Source: Caldisericales bacterium (GTDB taxonomy: Bacteria; Caldisericota; Caldisericia; JAAYUI01). Taken from it: a stretch of 64,000 nucleotides of DNA. Shown here in pieces: positions 19,004 through 27,385 of the stretch (positions are counted from its first letter, which is position 1; every line of letters begins with the position of its first letter). The position numbers and the translations under genes are program-made. The notes beneath the pieces were generated by a model. The model was not told where the DNA came from, ran no database searches, and worked only from the letters and a program-made list of their open reading frames with translations. The stretch lies in the NCBI GenBank assembly GCA_012517765.1, contig JAAYUI010000019.1, positions 1 through 64,000 on the forward strand, read 5' to 3'.

Positions 19004-20262
19004 TGGACAGGTTCACCCTCCAGACTCCTCATCCCGGGCTTGCTTATTTTCACTTTCACAATCGTTCCTTTTTCAAATTGGCCCTTTATCTTGACAAGCC
19101 TGCCGGTCTCAGAGAGCCCAAAAGAATACTCATTTTCAACATTTTCAACCAGCACGCTCAGAACCCCGCCGACATAGTTCACGCCAACCTGTTCGGCAAT
19201 CCTCTTTTGCTGTTCCACAATGGCGCTCACCCTCCGGTGCAATTCCTCTCTGTCAACCTGGCCTGAGAAATTTGCTGCAGGGGTCTTTGGTCTTTGCGAA
19301 TACATCGCCATGTAGGCCTGCTCAAAGCGGAGTTCCCTGAAAAGCGCCATCGTCTGCTCGAATTGCTCTTCAGTCTCGCCAGGAAAACCAACGATAACAT
19401 CAGTTGTCACACCAGCCCCTGGGAATATTTTTCTCACATTTTCAATAAGCCTTCTATAATCCTCTACAGTATAACGCCTGTTCATTCTTGAGAGGACTTC
19501 ATCCGAGCCGGCCTGTATGGGAAGATGGAAAAACCAGGCAAGGTTTTTTATCTCCCTCAGTCTCAGCAAAATCTCCTCATTCATGTCCTTGGGGTGGGAG
19601 GTTATGAACCTGACCCTGAGAACGCCCGGCAATTCGGAGACTTTTTGAACCAAATCAACGAAGGCGTCCTTTTCTCCCCTGTCCAGGCCATAGGCATTCA
19701 CATTCTGGCCAAGAAGCACTATCTCTCTGGCCCCAGATTCAATATATGATTTTGCCTCAGAAAGGATTTCTTCAACCCCTCTGGAAACAAGCCTGCCTCT
19801 CGTGTACGGGACAATGCAATAGGTACAGAAGCTGTCACAACCAGTTGTTATAGGTACAAACGCTGAAATGGAAGATGCCCTCGGGGAAACACCATGCTCA
19901 AGTTCAAACCCCAAAGCCTCTTCCAGAGCACCCTGCATTGATTCCCTGTCATGGTATGTGCCAAGAACAAAATCAACCTGCTTGTGCCTTTTCTTGAAGC
20001 TCTCCAGGTCTATGGCTGGAACACACCCCACAACCCCTACTTTTGGAAGGCCTGTCTGTCTTTTCCTCTTGTAGAGTTCGCCAAGCTTCGAATCCAGTTT
20101 GTGGACCGAACCCTCCCTGACTGCACAGGTGTTTATGAAAATGATGTCGGCTTCTTCCTCCGGGGCCTCAACGAACCCTGACTCAAGCAGGATGTTCGAA
20201 TAAAACTCCGAATCAGAAACATTCATTTGGCAACCAATTGTCAAAAAACAGAAAGATGGCAT
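19000..20262 (-). CDS. miaB: tRNA-2-methylthio-N6-dimethylallyladenosine synthase MiaB
   Basis: MiaB adds the methylthio group to i6A37 of tRNA by radical SAM chemistry. The N-terminal UPF0004 domain has the cluster cysteines in TIGCQMNVSDSE, FINTCAVREGS and VVGCVPA. The radical SAM motif is CDSFCTYCIVPYTRGR, followed by GQNVNAYG and the C-terminal TRAM region. The 420 residues are a normal length. The ATG overlaps the aspS stop by one base. miaA is not in the window. Confidence 0.95.
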   Translation of the reverse strand: MPSFCFLTIGCQMNVSDSEFYSNILLESGFVEAPEEEADIIFINTCAVREGSVHKLDSKLGELYKRKRQTGLPKVGVVGCVPAIDLESFKKRHKQVDFVLGTYHDRESMQGALEEALGFELEHGVSPRASSISAFVPITTGCDSFCTYCIVPYTRGRLVSRGVEEILSEAKSYIESGAREIVLLGQNVNAYGLDRGEKDAFVDLVQKVSELPGVLRVRFITSHPKDMNEEILLRLREIKNLAWFFHLPIQAGSDEVLSRMNRRYTVEDYRRLIENVRKIFPGAGVTTDVIVGFPGETEEQFEQTMALFRELRFEQAYMAMYSQRPKTPAANFSGQVDREELHRRVSAIVEQQKRIAEQVGVNYVGGVLSVLVENVENEYSFGLSETGRLVKIKGQFEKGTIVKVKISKPGMRSLEGEPVQ

Positions 20263-21551
20263 TAAGGTGTAAGCCTGTCCAGGTCTCTTGGGAAGAGCGT
20301 CCCCTCTCTTATGTTTTTTAGTCCGAGCATCTGGCAGGTGATCCTCTCCAGTCCGATTGCCAGTCCACCATGCGGCGGCATGCCATACTTGAACACGTCG
20401 GTGTAGAAAGTGAAGTCATCAGGATTGCACTTGAATTTGCGGATGTTGTCCACCAGCATGTCAAACCCGTGTATCCTCTGTCCACCTGTGGTTATTTCCA
20501 TGCCCCTGTAGATGAGGTCAAACCCTCTTGTGTCACCAGGGTGCTCCAGGTCAGGCATCGTGTACATTGGCCTCGCTTCAATCGGGTAGCCGTCAATAAA
20601 GACAAACTCCGAGCCAGCTTCTTTCTGGACATACTCGCAAATGGCCCTTTCGCCCTCGGGATCAATGTCAAATCCTTGCGGATACTTTATTTTGTATTTC
20701 TTTTCAAGGATTTCATGTACTTCTGTCATCCTCATCCTCGGGATTTTTGCAGGGATTGAGACCTTGGCACCAAGCAGTTCCAGTTCGGCCTGGCATGTCT
20801 CATTGACCAAACCGACAACATACTGGAGAACTGCCTCTTCCATGTCCATTATGTCATTCTCGTCCTTGATGTAGCCCATCTCGAAATCAAGGGATGTGTA
20901 TTCGTTGACGTGCCTGCTGGTGTTGTGCGGCTCTGCCCTGAAAACTGGCGCAACCTCAAAGACCCTTTCAAACACACCGACCATCATCTGCTTGTAAAAC
21001 TGCGGAGACTGGGCCAGGTATGCAGGATGGCCAAAATAGTCCACCTTGAAGAGGTTTGCGCCACCCTCTGTTCCAGAAGCGACAATTTTCGGTGTATGTA
21101 TTTCGGTAAACTCCTGGGAAGAAAGGTATTCCCTAAACCCTCTTGATATGCAAGACTGCACTTTGAAAACTGCAGCGAGCTTTGGGTGCCTGAGCGAAAA
21201 ATACCTGTAATCAAGGAGCCTGTCCAAGTGCTCGACTGGGTTTTTCTTGTTGACCTGGGTGGGCAGTTCATCAACAACTTTTGAGAGGACTTCGATTCCG
21301 GTTACTTTTATCTCAAAACCTGCCTTTGCGATTTCGGATTTTACACAATTACCCTTCATCCTTATCACGTATTCGTTTCCAATTTGCGGGACCTCAAAGT
21401 CGGGATTTTCAAGGATCCCCTGTACAGTTCCCGTTCTATCTCTCAAAACAATGAAGCTGAATTCGGGGAGCTCCCTGAGATTGTGTATCCAGCCTTCAAG
21501 CGTTATTTCTTCGCCAATATGGTTGACTGCGTCTTTTGCAAGTATTCTCAT
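20262..21551 (-). CDS. aspS: Aspartyl-tRNA synthetase, archaeal type (probably non-discriminating)
   Basis: The 429 residues match the short archaeal/eukaryotic AspRS class, not the roughly 590-residue bacterial one with its GAD insertion. Motifs: the anticodon-binding OB fold (LEGWIHNLRELPEFSFIVLR), class II motif 2 (APVFRAEPHNTSRHVNEYTS) and motif 3 (MPPHGGLAIGLERITCQMLG), ending NIREGTLFPRDLDRLTP. A histidine in GWIH occupies the position where discriminating archaeal enzymes have tryptophan, as I recall, so this enzyme may also charge tRNA-Asn for GatCAB. The ATG at 21551 has a Shine-Dalgarno (GGAAAGGACC). The frame stays open far upstream to 22031, but that stretch is antisense to the next gene. 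Confidence 0.93.
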   Translation of the reverse strand: MRILAKDAVNHIGEEITLEGWIHNLRELPEFSFIVLRDRTGTVQGILENPDFEVPQIGNEYVIRMKGNCVKSEIAKAGFEIKVTGIEVLSKVVDELPTQVNKKNPVEHLDRLLDYRYFSLRHPKLAAVFKVQSCISRGFREYLSSQEFTEIHTPKIVASGTEGGANLFKVDYFGHPAYLAQSPQFYKQMMVGVFERVFEVAPVFRAEPHNTSRHVNEYTSLDFEMGYIKDENDIMDMEEAVLQYVVGLVNETCQAELELLGAKVSIPAKIPRMRMTEVHEILEKKYKIKYPQGFDIDPEGERAICEYVQKEAGSEFVFIDGYPIEARPMYTMPDLEHPGDTRGFDLIYRGMEITTGGQRIHGFDMLVDNIRKFKCNPDDFTFYTDVFKYGMPPHGGLAIGLERITCQMLGLKNIREGTLFPRDLDRLTP

Positions 21552-21571
21552 GTCCGGTCCTTTCCGCAAAC

Positions 21572-21599
21572 AATATATCTGATGGTAAAGTTTGTTCAA
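21572..21599 (-). promoter_or_regulatory. aspS operon promoter
   Basis: On the minus strand: TTGAAC (21599-21594), 16-base spacer, TATATT (21577-21572), giving a leader of about 15 bases with a Shine-Dalgarno before the ATG at 21551. It probably drives aspS through tsaD. Confidence 0.5.
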
Positions 21600-21603
21600 G
21601 TAA

Positions 21604-21632
21604 TTGACAGCTAGGAATCGTGAGTGTAATCT
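21604..21632 (+). promoter_or_regulatory. Promoter of the DHH-CBS-CCA gene, leaderless
   Basis: TTGACA (21604-21609), 17-base spacer, TAATCT (21627-21632), seven bases to the ATG at 21640. The in-frame TTG at 21604 is therefore the -35 box and not a start codon. The -35 boxes of this promoter and the aspS promoter are five bases apart. Confidence 0.55.
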
Positions 21633-21639
21633 CGCATTG

Positions 21640-24237
21640 ATGGCCAAAAAAACAACATCCAGAATCGTCACATGCCTGTCGTCCATAGACTTCGATGCTC
21701 TGGCGGCCTCCCTTTGCATATCAAAGCTGTACCCAGGGGTGGTTCCTGTAAAAATTTCCGGAGTAGAGAGACCGGTCCAGATGTTTCTGGGTATATACAA
21801 GGACTTCATAAGGCTCGAAGACTTTGAGGAGTACGACCCTGATTCAATAAGGGAACTTTTTATTGTTGACACCAGGCCTTCAAAAAAAGTCTGGGATTTT
21901 GTGGCAAGTTTCAAAAATCTCCAGCGTTGTATTATTTTTGACCACCACACGGCCTCAAGGGGACATACCAATTGCAGGCTCGTCCAAAAAGAGGTCGGAT
22001 CAACCACCACGATGCTCCTGCCCCTTCTCAAACTTAGAAAAGTTTACATTTCACCCCAGGAAGCAACCGTCATGCTGACAGGTGTCTATGAGGACACCGC
22101 CAACCTCATATCGCCAACAACAACCCCGCAGGACCTTGAAGTTGCGGCATACCTGCTGTCGCTTGGTGCAAGCCTCCAGGTCGTCAGGAGATTTCTCTCT
22201 ACTGCGCTGGACCAGCGAGGAAAAGACATACTCAAGCAATTCCTGGACAATATTGAGGTTGTCCCGATGGGCGGCATCCTTATCGCCATTTCATGCGTCA
22301 AATACAAGGATTATGTTGAAAATCTCGCTTTCATAACCCACAAGCTCTTTGACCTGGTTGAGGCAGACGCAATATTTACGGCCTGCTCCATGACCGGAAA
22401 CACATATTTTGTGGGCAGGTCGCTTGACGACAGGCTGGTTGACTCCGCAAAGGTGCTTAGCCATTTTGGCGGGGGTGGCCATAAAACTGCATCGGCCGCA
22501 AAAATAAAAGGCGAACTCGACCCAAAACTTGCATTCTACAGAATCAGAAAAGTCTGCGAAGAAGAAATTGTCCCACCGCCAACAATCACTTCGATCATGA
22601 GCTCGCCGGTCAAAACCGTTGGCCCAGAGGTACCGGTAAGTGAAGCACTAAAACAGGTGCAAAGATTTGGACATGGCGGGCTGCCTGTCGTCAATGAAGA
22701 CAGGTTGATAGGGATCATCACAAGGCGCGATCTTGACAGGGTCCCTGACGAATATCAGCACAGACCGGTCAAGCGCTACATGACAACAAATGTTGTTACG
22801 ATAGATGCGGGTGCTTCCATCGTTGAAGCAAGAAGGCTCATGATGAAGAAATCGCTTGGAAGGCTCCCGGTTGTCTCGGGTGGAAGGGTTGTAGGTATCG
22901 TGACGCGCTCGGATGTCCTGAAGGCATCATTCTGGCACAGGGGACAAGACATCGGGCCATTCCCACCACCAGCATTCATTGACAAAACCCAGACCAAGGA
23001 ACTCCAGCAGAAAATGCCGGCCGGAATGCAGGAAAAGATTGACGTGTTTGTTAGGATAGCCAACGAGCTTGGGCACAATCTGTATCTGGTTGGTGGGGCC
23101 GTAAGGGACAGCATCATGGACAAAGAGCCCACAGATCTGGACATTCTTGTGGAAGGCGATGCGGTAAACCTTGCAAGGACCGCAGCAGAAGAACTTGGTG
23201 GAAAAATAACGACCCATGAAAGGTTTGGTACTGCAAGAATGCTCCTAGATGGGATACAGTACGATTTTGCCACAGCAAGGGCAGAATACTACACCGAACC
23301 CGGTGCATACCCGAATGTAATCCAGAGCTCGATCAGGGAAGACCTGATGAGAAGGGATTTTACAATAAACGCCCTCGCCCTCTCGCTCAATGGCCCAAAC
23401 AAGGACAAGATTCTTGATTATTGCGGTGGGTTCGACGACATAGCAACGAAGAAAGTAAGGGTTTTGCACAATCTCTCTTTTGTAGAAGACCCAACCAGGA
23501 TTTTGAGGGCTGCATACTATTCAAAAATACTGAACTTCACACTGGAAAAAGAGACGAAACGTCTTGCAATAGATGCCATAAAAACCGGTCTGCTCGCCAC
23601 AGCCAAGAATGAGAGGACGGCGCAGGAGTTTGAAAAGATATTAAGGCATGAAAAAGGTTCCGAAATGCTCTACCTTCTGGAGCAGATGGACGGGCTCACA
23701 GTCATCTTTGGGCAGCTGCCGGATGGCCTCCACCAGCTCCTTCTCAAGGCTGACAGGCTAGCAGCAATTGCCACAAGAAAAGGATTCAAACCCGATTTGA
23801 GGATCCTGAGGTGCCTCGTTCTCGGGATGGCAATCGACAAGGGTGCACTGAGGGAGTGTATCTCAAGGATAAGAATGTCAGGCAAATTCATTGATGCAGT
23901 TGAAACATCCAAGGAGGGTTCTCTGGCACTCTCCCAAGCAATTGACAAAGGCGACCGCCTGGAGATATTCAGATCGTTGAAAAACCTCAATGATTCTGCG
24001 ATTGTTTTTGCCTGCATGGGTGGCAAACTGCCTGAAAACTTGAAACACCTCGACCTGGTGGGTAAAATACGCAACATCAGGCTTGAAATAACCGGAGAGG
24101 ACCTCATTTCAAACGGGCTGAAGAAGACAAAAAACTTCAAGGCCATCATAGACCAGGTCCTGGAACAAAAAGTGGCCGGGCTGGTTTCTGGATATATGCA
24201 GGAACTGGAACTTGCCAGGAGGATAGCCAGTGAATGA
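21640..24237 (+). CDS. Multidomain tRNA nucleotidyltransferase: DHH/DHHA1 - CBS pair - poly(A) polymerase/CCA head
   Basis: The 865-residue protein joins three modules. Residues 1-310 form a DHH/DHHA1 phosphoesterase unit (IVTCLSSIDFDALAAS, IFDHHTASRGHTNC, HFGGGGHKTASAAKIKG). Residues about 315-430 hold two CBS domains (PVVNEDRLIGIITRRDLDRV, PVVSGGRVVGIVTRSDVLK), which usually bind adenylates. The remainder is a class II CCA/poly(A) nucleotidyltransferase with the catalytic NLYLVGGAVRDSIMDKEPTD and LDILVEGD, RRDFTINALAL and DPTRILRAAYYS. Such fusions occur in several bacterial phyla. Whether it adds CCA, CC or only A cannot be read from sequence. The start is ATG 21640, supported by the promoter. 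It overlaps the next gene by eight bases. Confidence 0.93.
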   Translation: MAKKTTSRIVTCLSSIDFDALAASLCISKLYPGVVPVKISGVERPVQMFLGIYKDFIRLEDFEEYDPDSIRELFIVDTRPSKKVWDFVASFKNLQRCIIFDHHTASRGHTNCRLVQKEVGSTTTMLLPLLKLRKVYISPQEATVMLTGVYEDTANLISPTTTPQDLEVAAYLLSLGASLQVVRRFLSTALDQRGKDILKQFLDNIEVVPMGGILIAISCVKYKDYVENLAFITHKLFDLVEADAIFTACSMTGNTYFVGRSLDDRLVDSAKVLSHFGGGGHKTASAAKIKGELDPKLAFYRIRKVCEEEIVPPPTITSIMSSPVKTVGPEVPVSEALKQVQRFGHGGLPVVNEDRLIGIITRRDLDRVPDEYQHRPVKRYMTTNVVTIDAGASIVEARRLMMKKSLGRLPVVSGGRVVGIVTRSDVLKASFWHRGQDIGPFPPPAFIDKTQTKELQQKMPAGMQEKIDVFVRIANELGHNLYLVGGAVRDSIMDKEPTDLDILVEGDAVNLARTAAEELGGKITTHERFGTARMLLDGIQYDFATARAEYYTEPGAYPNVIQSSIREDLMRRDFTINALALSLNGPNKDKILDYCGGFDDIATKKVRVLHNLSFVEDPTRILRAAYYSKILNFTLEKETKRLAIDAIKTGLLATAKNERTAQEFEKILRHEKGSEMLYLLEQMDGLTVIFGQLPDGLHQLLLKADRLAAIATRKGFKPDLRILRCLVLGMAIDKGALRECISRIRMSGKFIDAVETSKEGSLALSQAIDKGDRLEIFRSLKNLNDSAIVFACMGGKLPENLKHLDLVGKIRNIRLEITGEDLISNGLKKTKNFKAIIDQVLEQKVAGLVSGYMQELELARRIASE

Positions 24238-24898
24238 TTATCTGATAAAAATGTTTCCGCTCCTGATTCTTTTTGTAGGGTGCGGCCTTGTAAACTGCTA
24301 TATCAGGGCATGGGTGGCCTACAGGCTTGGTGACAGACAAACAAAGATACAGGGGAGATTTTCCTGGAACCCTCTTCACCATCTGGATATTTTTGGAAGT
24401 GCATCACTGCTGATTTTTTATGTGGGCTGGATGAAGCCGATGGAGTACAACTTTAACGACCTAGGGCAAAAACGCTACGCACCCCTGCTTGTTGAACTGT
24501 CAGGCGTTGGCGCAAATCTGGCCATGTGGATTGCTGGTGGACTCGTCTATTTGCTGCTCAAATGGCTCGAACCAGCCACAAACCTCGATTTGAGGACCAT
24601 AAAATCTGCGGTAGAGTTTTTCTGTGCCTTCAATGTGTTTTTTGTTATGTTCAACCTTCTCCCAATACCACAACTGCCTGGCTTCAAACTGCTTGTCGGA
24701 CTCCTGTACCACAAGCCACAAGGGGTCTATGACTCCATGGCCATAACCTACATGGGGTGGACACTCATCGTCATACTGATAATCTTGACTCCACTTCTTT
24801 CGTGGCTGATTTCAGCTTCGAGTGTTTTTCTCAAGCTGTTTGGCATGATAGGAAGGCCCTATTTTGCATATTTCACACCGTTCATTGGAGGATATTGA
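24230..24898 (+). CDS. M50 (site-2 protease-like) membrane protein lacking all catalytic residues
   Basis: A 222-residue protein with four to five membrane helices, clearly a YwhC-type M50 homologue: AWVAYRLGDRQTKIQGRF, WNPLHHLDIFG, GWMKPMEYNFND and NLLPIPQLPG align with the family. The zinc motif HExxH that should precede AWVAYRLGD reads NCYIR here, and the third ligand Asp in NLLPIPxLDG is Pro. With no zinc ligand or catalytic Glu left it cannot be a normal protease; a scaffold or regulatory role is inference. It is embedded in an operon, overlapping the CCA gene and touching trpS (TGATG), and its frame is intact, so it is not a decaying gene. Confidence 0.9.
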   Translation: MNDYLIKMFPLLILFVGCGLVNCYIRAWVAYRLGDRQTKIQGRFSWNPLHHLDIFGSASLLIFYVGWMKPMEYNFNDLGQKRYAPLLVELSGVGANLAMWIAGGLVYLLLKWLEPATNLDLRTIKSAVEFFCAFNVFFVMFNLLPIPQLPGFKLLVGLLYHKPQGVYDSMAITYMGWTLIVILIILTPLLSWLISASSVFLKLFGMIGRPYFAYFTPFIGGY

Positions 24899-25878
24899 TG
24901 GCTAGAGTACTCTCTGGCATGAGGCCAACAGGCCGCATGCACATCGGACACTACCTTTCAGTTCTGCTTTCTTATGTCGAAATGCAGCACCAGCACGAAT
25001 GTTTTTTCCTTGTTGCAGACCTTCACGTCCTGACAACAAGTGCTGACAAAACTTCAGAGATAAAGGAAAACATTTTCCAGATGGCCTGTGACTGGTTCGC
25101 GGCAGGAATAGATCCACAGAAATCGGCTGTCCTCGTCCAGTCGGAAGTCCCTATACACTATAATCTCTACCTTGTGCTTTCAATGCTGACCCCAACAGGA
25201 TGGCTCGAGAGAAACCCGACAGTAAAGGACATGGTCAGGGACATGAACCTCCAGGACAGCGTCGGGCATGGATTGCTTGGCTATCCTGTGCTCCAGGCCG
25301 CGGACATACTCGCCTACAAGGCCAATCTTGTCCCCATAGGAAAAGACCAGAGGCCACACCTTGAGATTTCAAGGGAGATTGCCAGAAGGTTCAATTCAAT
25401 GTATGGCGAGACATTCCCGGAGCCACAAGAATTCCTGAGGGACTACCCATTAATACCAGGTACAGATTGCAGGAAAATGAGCAAAAGTCTCGACAATGCC
25501 ATCTTCCTTTCCGATGGCCCACAAGAAATACAGCAAAAGATTTCGCAAATGGTCACCGACCCTGAGAAGATAAGAAAAGCTGACCCAGGCCACCCGGACA
25601 TCTGCTCGGTATATGATTTCCACAAGATCCTCAAAACACCAAATCTTGAAGGCAGGACCGAAGGGTGTAAAAAGGGAGAGCTTGGCTGTGTTGCGTGCAA
25701 GAAAGAGCTTGCCGCTTTCATGGACGGGATCATTGCCCCGCTCAGGGAAAAAAGGGCCGGATACGAGTCAAATCCAAAAATGGTTTGGGAAATCCTGAAC
25801 GAAGGCTCCAGAAAGGCAAACGAATTCACAACGCCAATCTGGAACGAGGTAAAAGAGAGGATGGGCCTTGCCTATTGA
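24898..25878 (+). CDS. trpS: Tryptophanyl-tRNA synthetase
   Basis: Charges tRNA-Trp. The 326 residues have the class I motifs: HIGH in RPTGRMHIGHYLSVL and KMSKS in DCRKMSKSLDNAI. SDGPQEIQQKI and ICSVYDFHKIL follow as in other TrpRS. GCKKGELGCVACKKELA contains three cysteines as seen in some clostridial and thermophile enzymes. The ATG at 24898 overlaps the previous stop (TGATG) and has GGAGG eight bases upstream; the frame is open back to 24757 but that is inside the M50 gene. Confidence 0.97.
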   Translation: MARVLSGMRPTGRMHIGHYLSVLLSYVEMQHQHECFFLVADLHVLTTSADKTSEIKENIFQMACDWFAAGIDPQKSAVLVQSEVPIHYNLYLVLSMLTPTGWLERNPTVKDMVRDMNLQDSVGHGLLGYPVLQAADILAYKANLVPIGKDQRPHLEISREIARRFNSMYGETFPEPQEFLRDYPLIPGTDCRKMSKSLDNAIFLSDGPQEIQQKISQMVTDPEKIRKADPGHPDICSVYDFHKILKTPNLEGRTEGCKKGELGCVACKKELAAFMDGIIAPLREKRAGYESNPKMVWEILNEGSRKANEFTTPIWNEVKERMGLAY

Positions 25879-26563
25879 CAATGTTGTAAATCCAAACAGC
25901 CTTGGGCTGATAATCCAGTCGGCCAGGGCCGGGAAAGTTTCGCCATACAACATCAGGCTTGCCGTAATAACTGAAAAACTTCTGGAAATAATCGTGCAGT
26001 CGGACGGCGTAACGGCCTCCCAGCTTGAAGCGCTTGACAAGGTTGCAAGCCTGTTGCTTATGAAATCAGAGTTCGTGGCAAATGGTGGAAGGTTCATTGA
26101 AAAAGCAAAACCTTCCGTGTTTGAAACCGGCGAATTCGAGGGCAGGCTTGAGGGCAATTTTAACGCACTGTGCCAACTCAAGGAGCTCATAAAAAGGAAC
26201 TTTGAGCTCGATGCAGGCAGCTTTCCAAGGCCTTCCCCAGAAATCGTGTGCTCGGAGGAAATATCGGTCCCAACCAGCAAGAGGTTGGTAGCAATAATCG
26301 CCAGATTGGCAAAAAAGCGCGAAGTCGACCAGACCCCAATTATCGTTAGAAGAAAAACAATCGATCTGAGGGCGGCGATGGGCGAAATAATGGACCGTCT
26401 GAAGAAGGGCATCCAGCTCCTTTTTTCGCTGCTCCTGACCAAAAACTCTACAAGGTTTGACGTGATAACAAATCTCCTGGCCATACTCGAGCTTGCAAAA
26501 AGAAAACGTGTCCTCCTCTATCAGGAGCAACCATTCGGGCCAATATACATCGACAAGACATGA
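25868..26563 (+). CDS. scpA: Segregation and condensation protein A (ScpA-like)
   Basis: ScpA is the kleisin that links SMC heads in the bacterial condensin complex. The 231 residues are divergent but show the N-terminal helical region ending LEALDKVASLLLMKSEF and the C-terminal winged helix ILELAKRKRVLLYQEQPFGPIYI, as in kleisins. The likely start is TTG at 25868, inside the end of trpS, with a weak GAGAGG upstream. The stop overlaps scpB as ATGA. The direct pairing with scpB is the strongest support. Confidence 0.87.
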   Translation: MPIDNVVNPNSLGLIIQSARAGKVSPYNIRLAVITEKLLEIIVQSDGVTASQLEALDKVASLLLMKSEFVANGGRFIEKAKPSVFETGEFEGRLEGNFNALCQLKELIKRNFELDAGSFPRPSPEIVCSEEISVPTSKRLVAIIARLAKKREVDQTPIIVRRKTIDLRAAMGEIMDRLKKGIQLLFSLLLTKNSTRFDVITNLLAILELAKRKRVLLYQEQPFGPIYIDKT

Positions 26564-27141
26564 ACATTCAAAACACCGTTGAGGCCATTCTTTTTGCCTC
26601 AAACAAACCTTTGGCAATCAAGCGAATCGCCCACCTGGCAAAATGCGATCAAAGCGAGGTAAACCAAGCGCTGGGCTACCTGGCAATCAGGTACAGGGAC
26701 AGCGGCATCTTCCTCAAAATCACCAACGGCCATGCCCAGTTGCTCACAAATCCGGATTATGAGGAATTCATAAAACCACTTATTTCAAGGGTCACTAAAA
26801 GGAAGATGACTTCTGCCGCCATTGAGGTGCTGGCGATAGTTGCAAGCAAAGGGGAAGCCTCTTGCCCTCAAATTTCAAAATATAGGGGCAAACCTTCTGA
26901 AATGACAATTCAGGGACTAGTGAAGAAGGGGCTCCTTGAAAGAATAGAAAAACCCTCTGTTACAAAGAAGAGGAAGATCTCATATATTGTGACTGACAAA
27001 TTCAGGCAAATGGCCGGGGTCTCGGGAATCGAGGAGATGAAGGCCCATGTTACTTTTCTGACGACAGACGAGGAAACAGGTGAAGAAGGCCTCTTTGAAG
27101 AGGTCTCTCTGGAAGAAACGCTAGAACAGGCTACTGATTAG
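26560..27141 (+). CDS. scpB: Segregation and condensation protein B
   Basis: ScpB is the winged-helix partner of ScpA in SMC-ScpAB. The 193 residues begin NTVEAILFASNKPLAIKRIA and contain the paired winged helices, with SAAIEVLAIVASKGEASCPQ and the conserved region around IQGLVKKGLLERIE near residues 85-130. It is the last gene of the operon that starts with the CCA nucleotidyltransferase. Its last 11 bases overlap the minE 3' end on the minus strand. Confidence 0.95.
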   Translation: MNIQNTVEAILFASNKPLAIKRIAHLAKCDQSEVNQALGYLAIRYRDSGIFLKITNGHAQLLTNPDYEEFIKPLISRVTKRKMTSAAIEVLAIVASKGEASCPQISKYRGKPSEMTIQGLVKKGLLERIEKPSVTKKRKISYIVTDKFRQMAGVSGIEEMKAHVTFLTTDEETGEEGLFEEVSLEETLEQATD

Positions 27142-27385
27142 TTCTTCTTTTGGTCTGGATGATCGGGATGTTTGCCACAAGCATTGTCGAGGTGTCCTTG
27201 CTGTCTATGTCAATTTCAATGCCTTCATTGTCAACGACAAAATATTTGTTGAGCACCTCTATCATGTCTTTTCTCATGCTGTCAAGCATCCCAGGGGAAA
27301 GCAGTGACCTATCCTGTATCAAAACCATTCTTAGCCGTTCCTTGGCCATGCTGGCCGATGGTTTGGCCCTGAAAAAAAAGCTCAT
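27131..27385 (-). CDS. minE: Cell division topological specificity factor MinE
   Basis: MinE drives MinD off the membrane and creates the pole-to-pole pattern that positions FtsZ. The 84 residues have the N-terminal amphipathic stretch, the anti-MinCD helix around AKERLRMVLIQDRSLLSPGM, and the dimerisation domain with MRKDMIEVLNKYFVVD and the beta strands ending in MLVANIPII. It overlaps minD by four bases. No minC is adjacent. Confidence 0.94.
   Translation of the reverse strand: MSFFFRAKPSASMAKERLRMVLIQDRSLLSPGMLDSMRKDMIEVLNKYFVVDNEGIEIDIDSKDTSTMLVANIPIIQTKRRTNQ

Noticed and set aside
21604-21639. TTG start for the DHH-CBS-CCA gene
   Set aside because: The TTG is the first half of a TTGACA -35 box; ATG 21640 fits the -10 spacing.
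21552-22031. Upstream extension of the aspS frame by 160 residues
   Set aside because: It is antisense to the DHH-CCA gene, lacks family similarity, and the ATG at 21551 has a ribosome site and promoter.
24757-24897. Longer trpS start
   Set aside because: The extra 47 residues lie inside the M50 gene; ATG 24898 has GGAGG and matches TrpRS N-termini.
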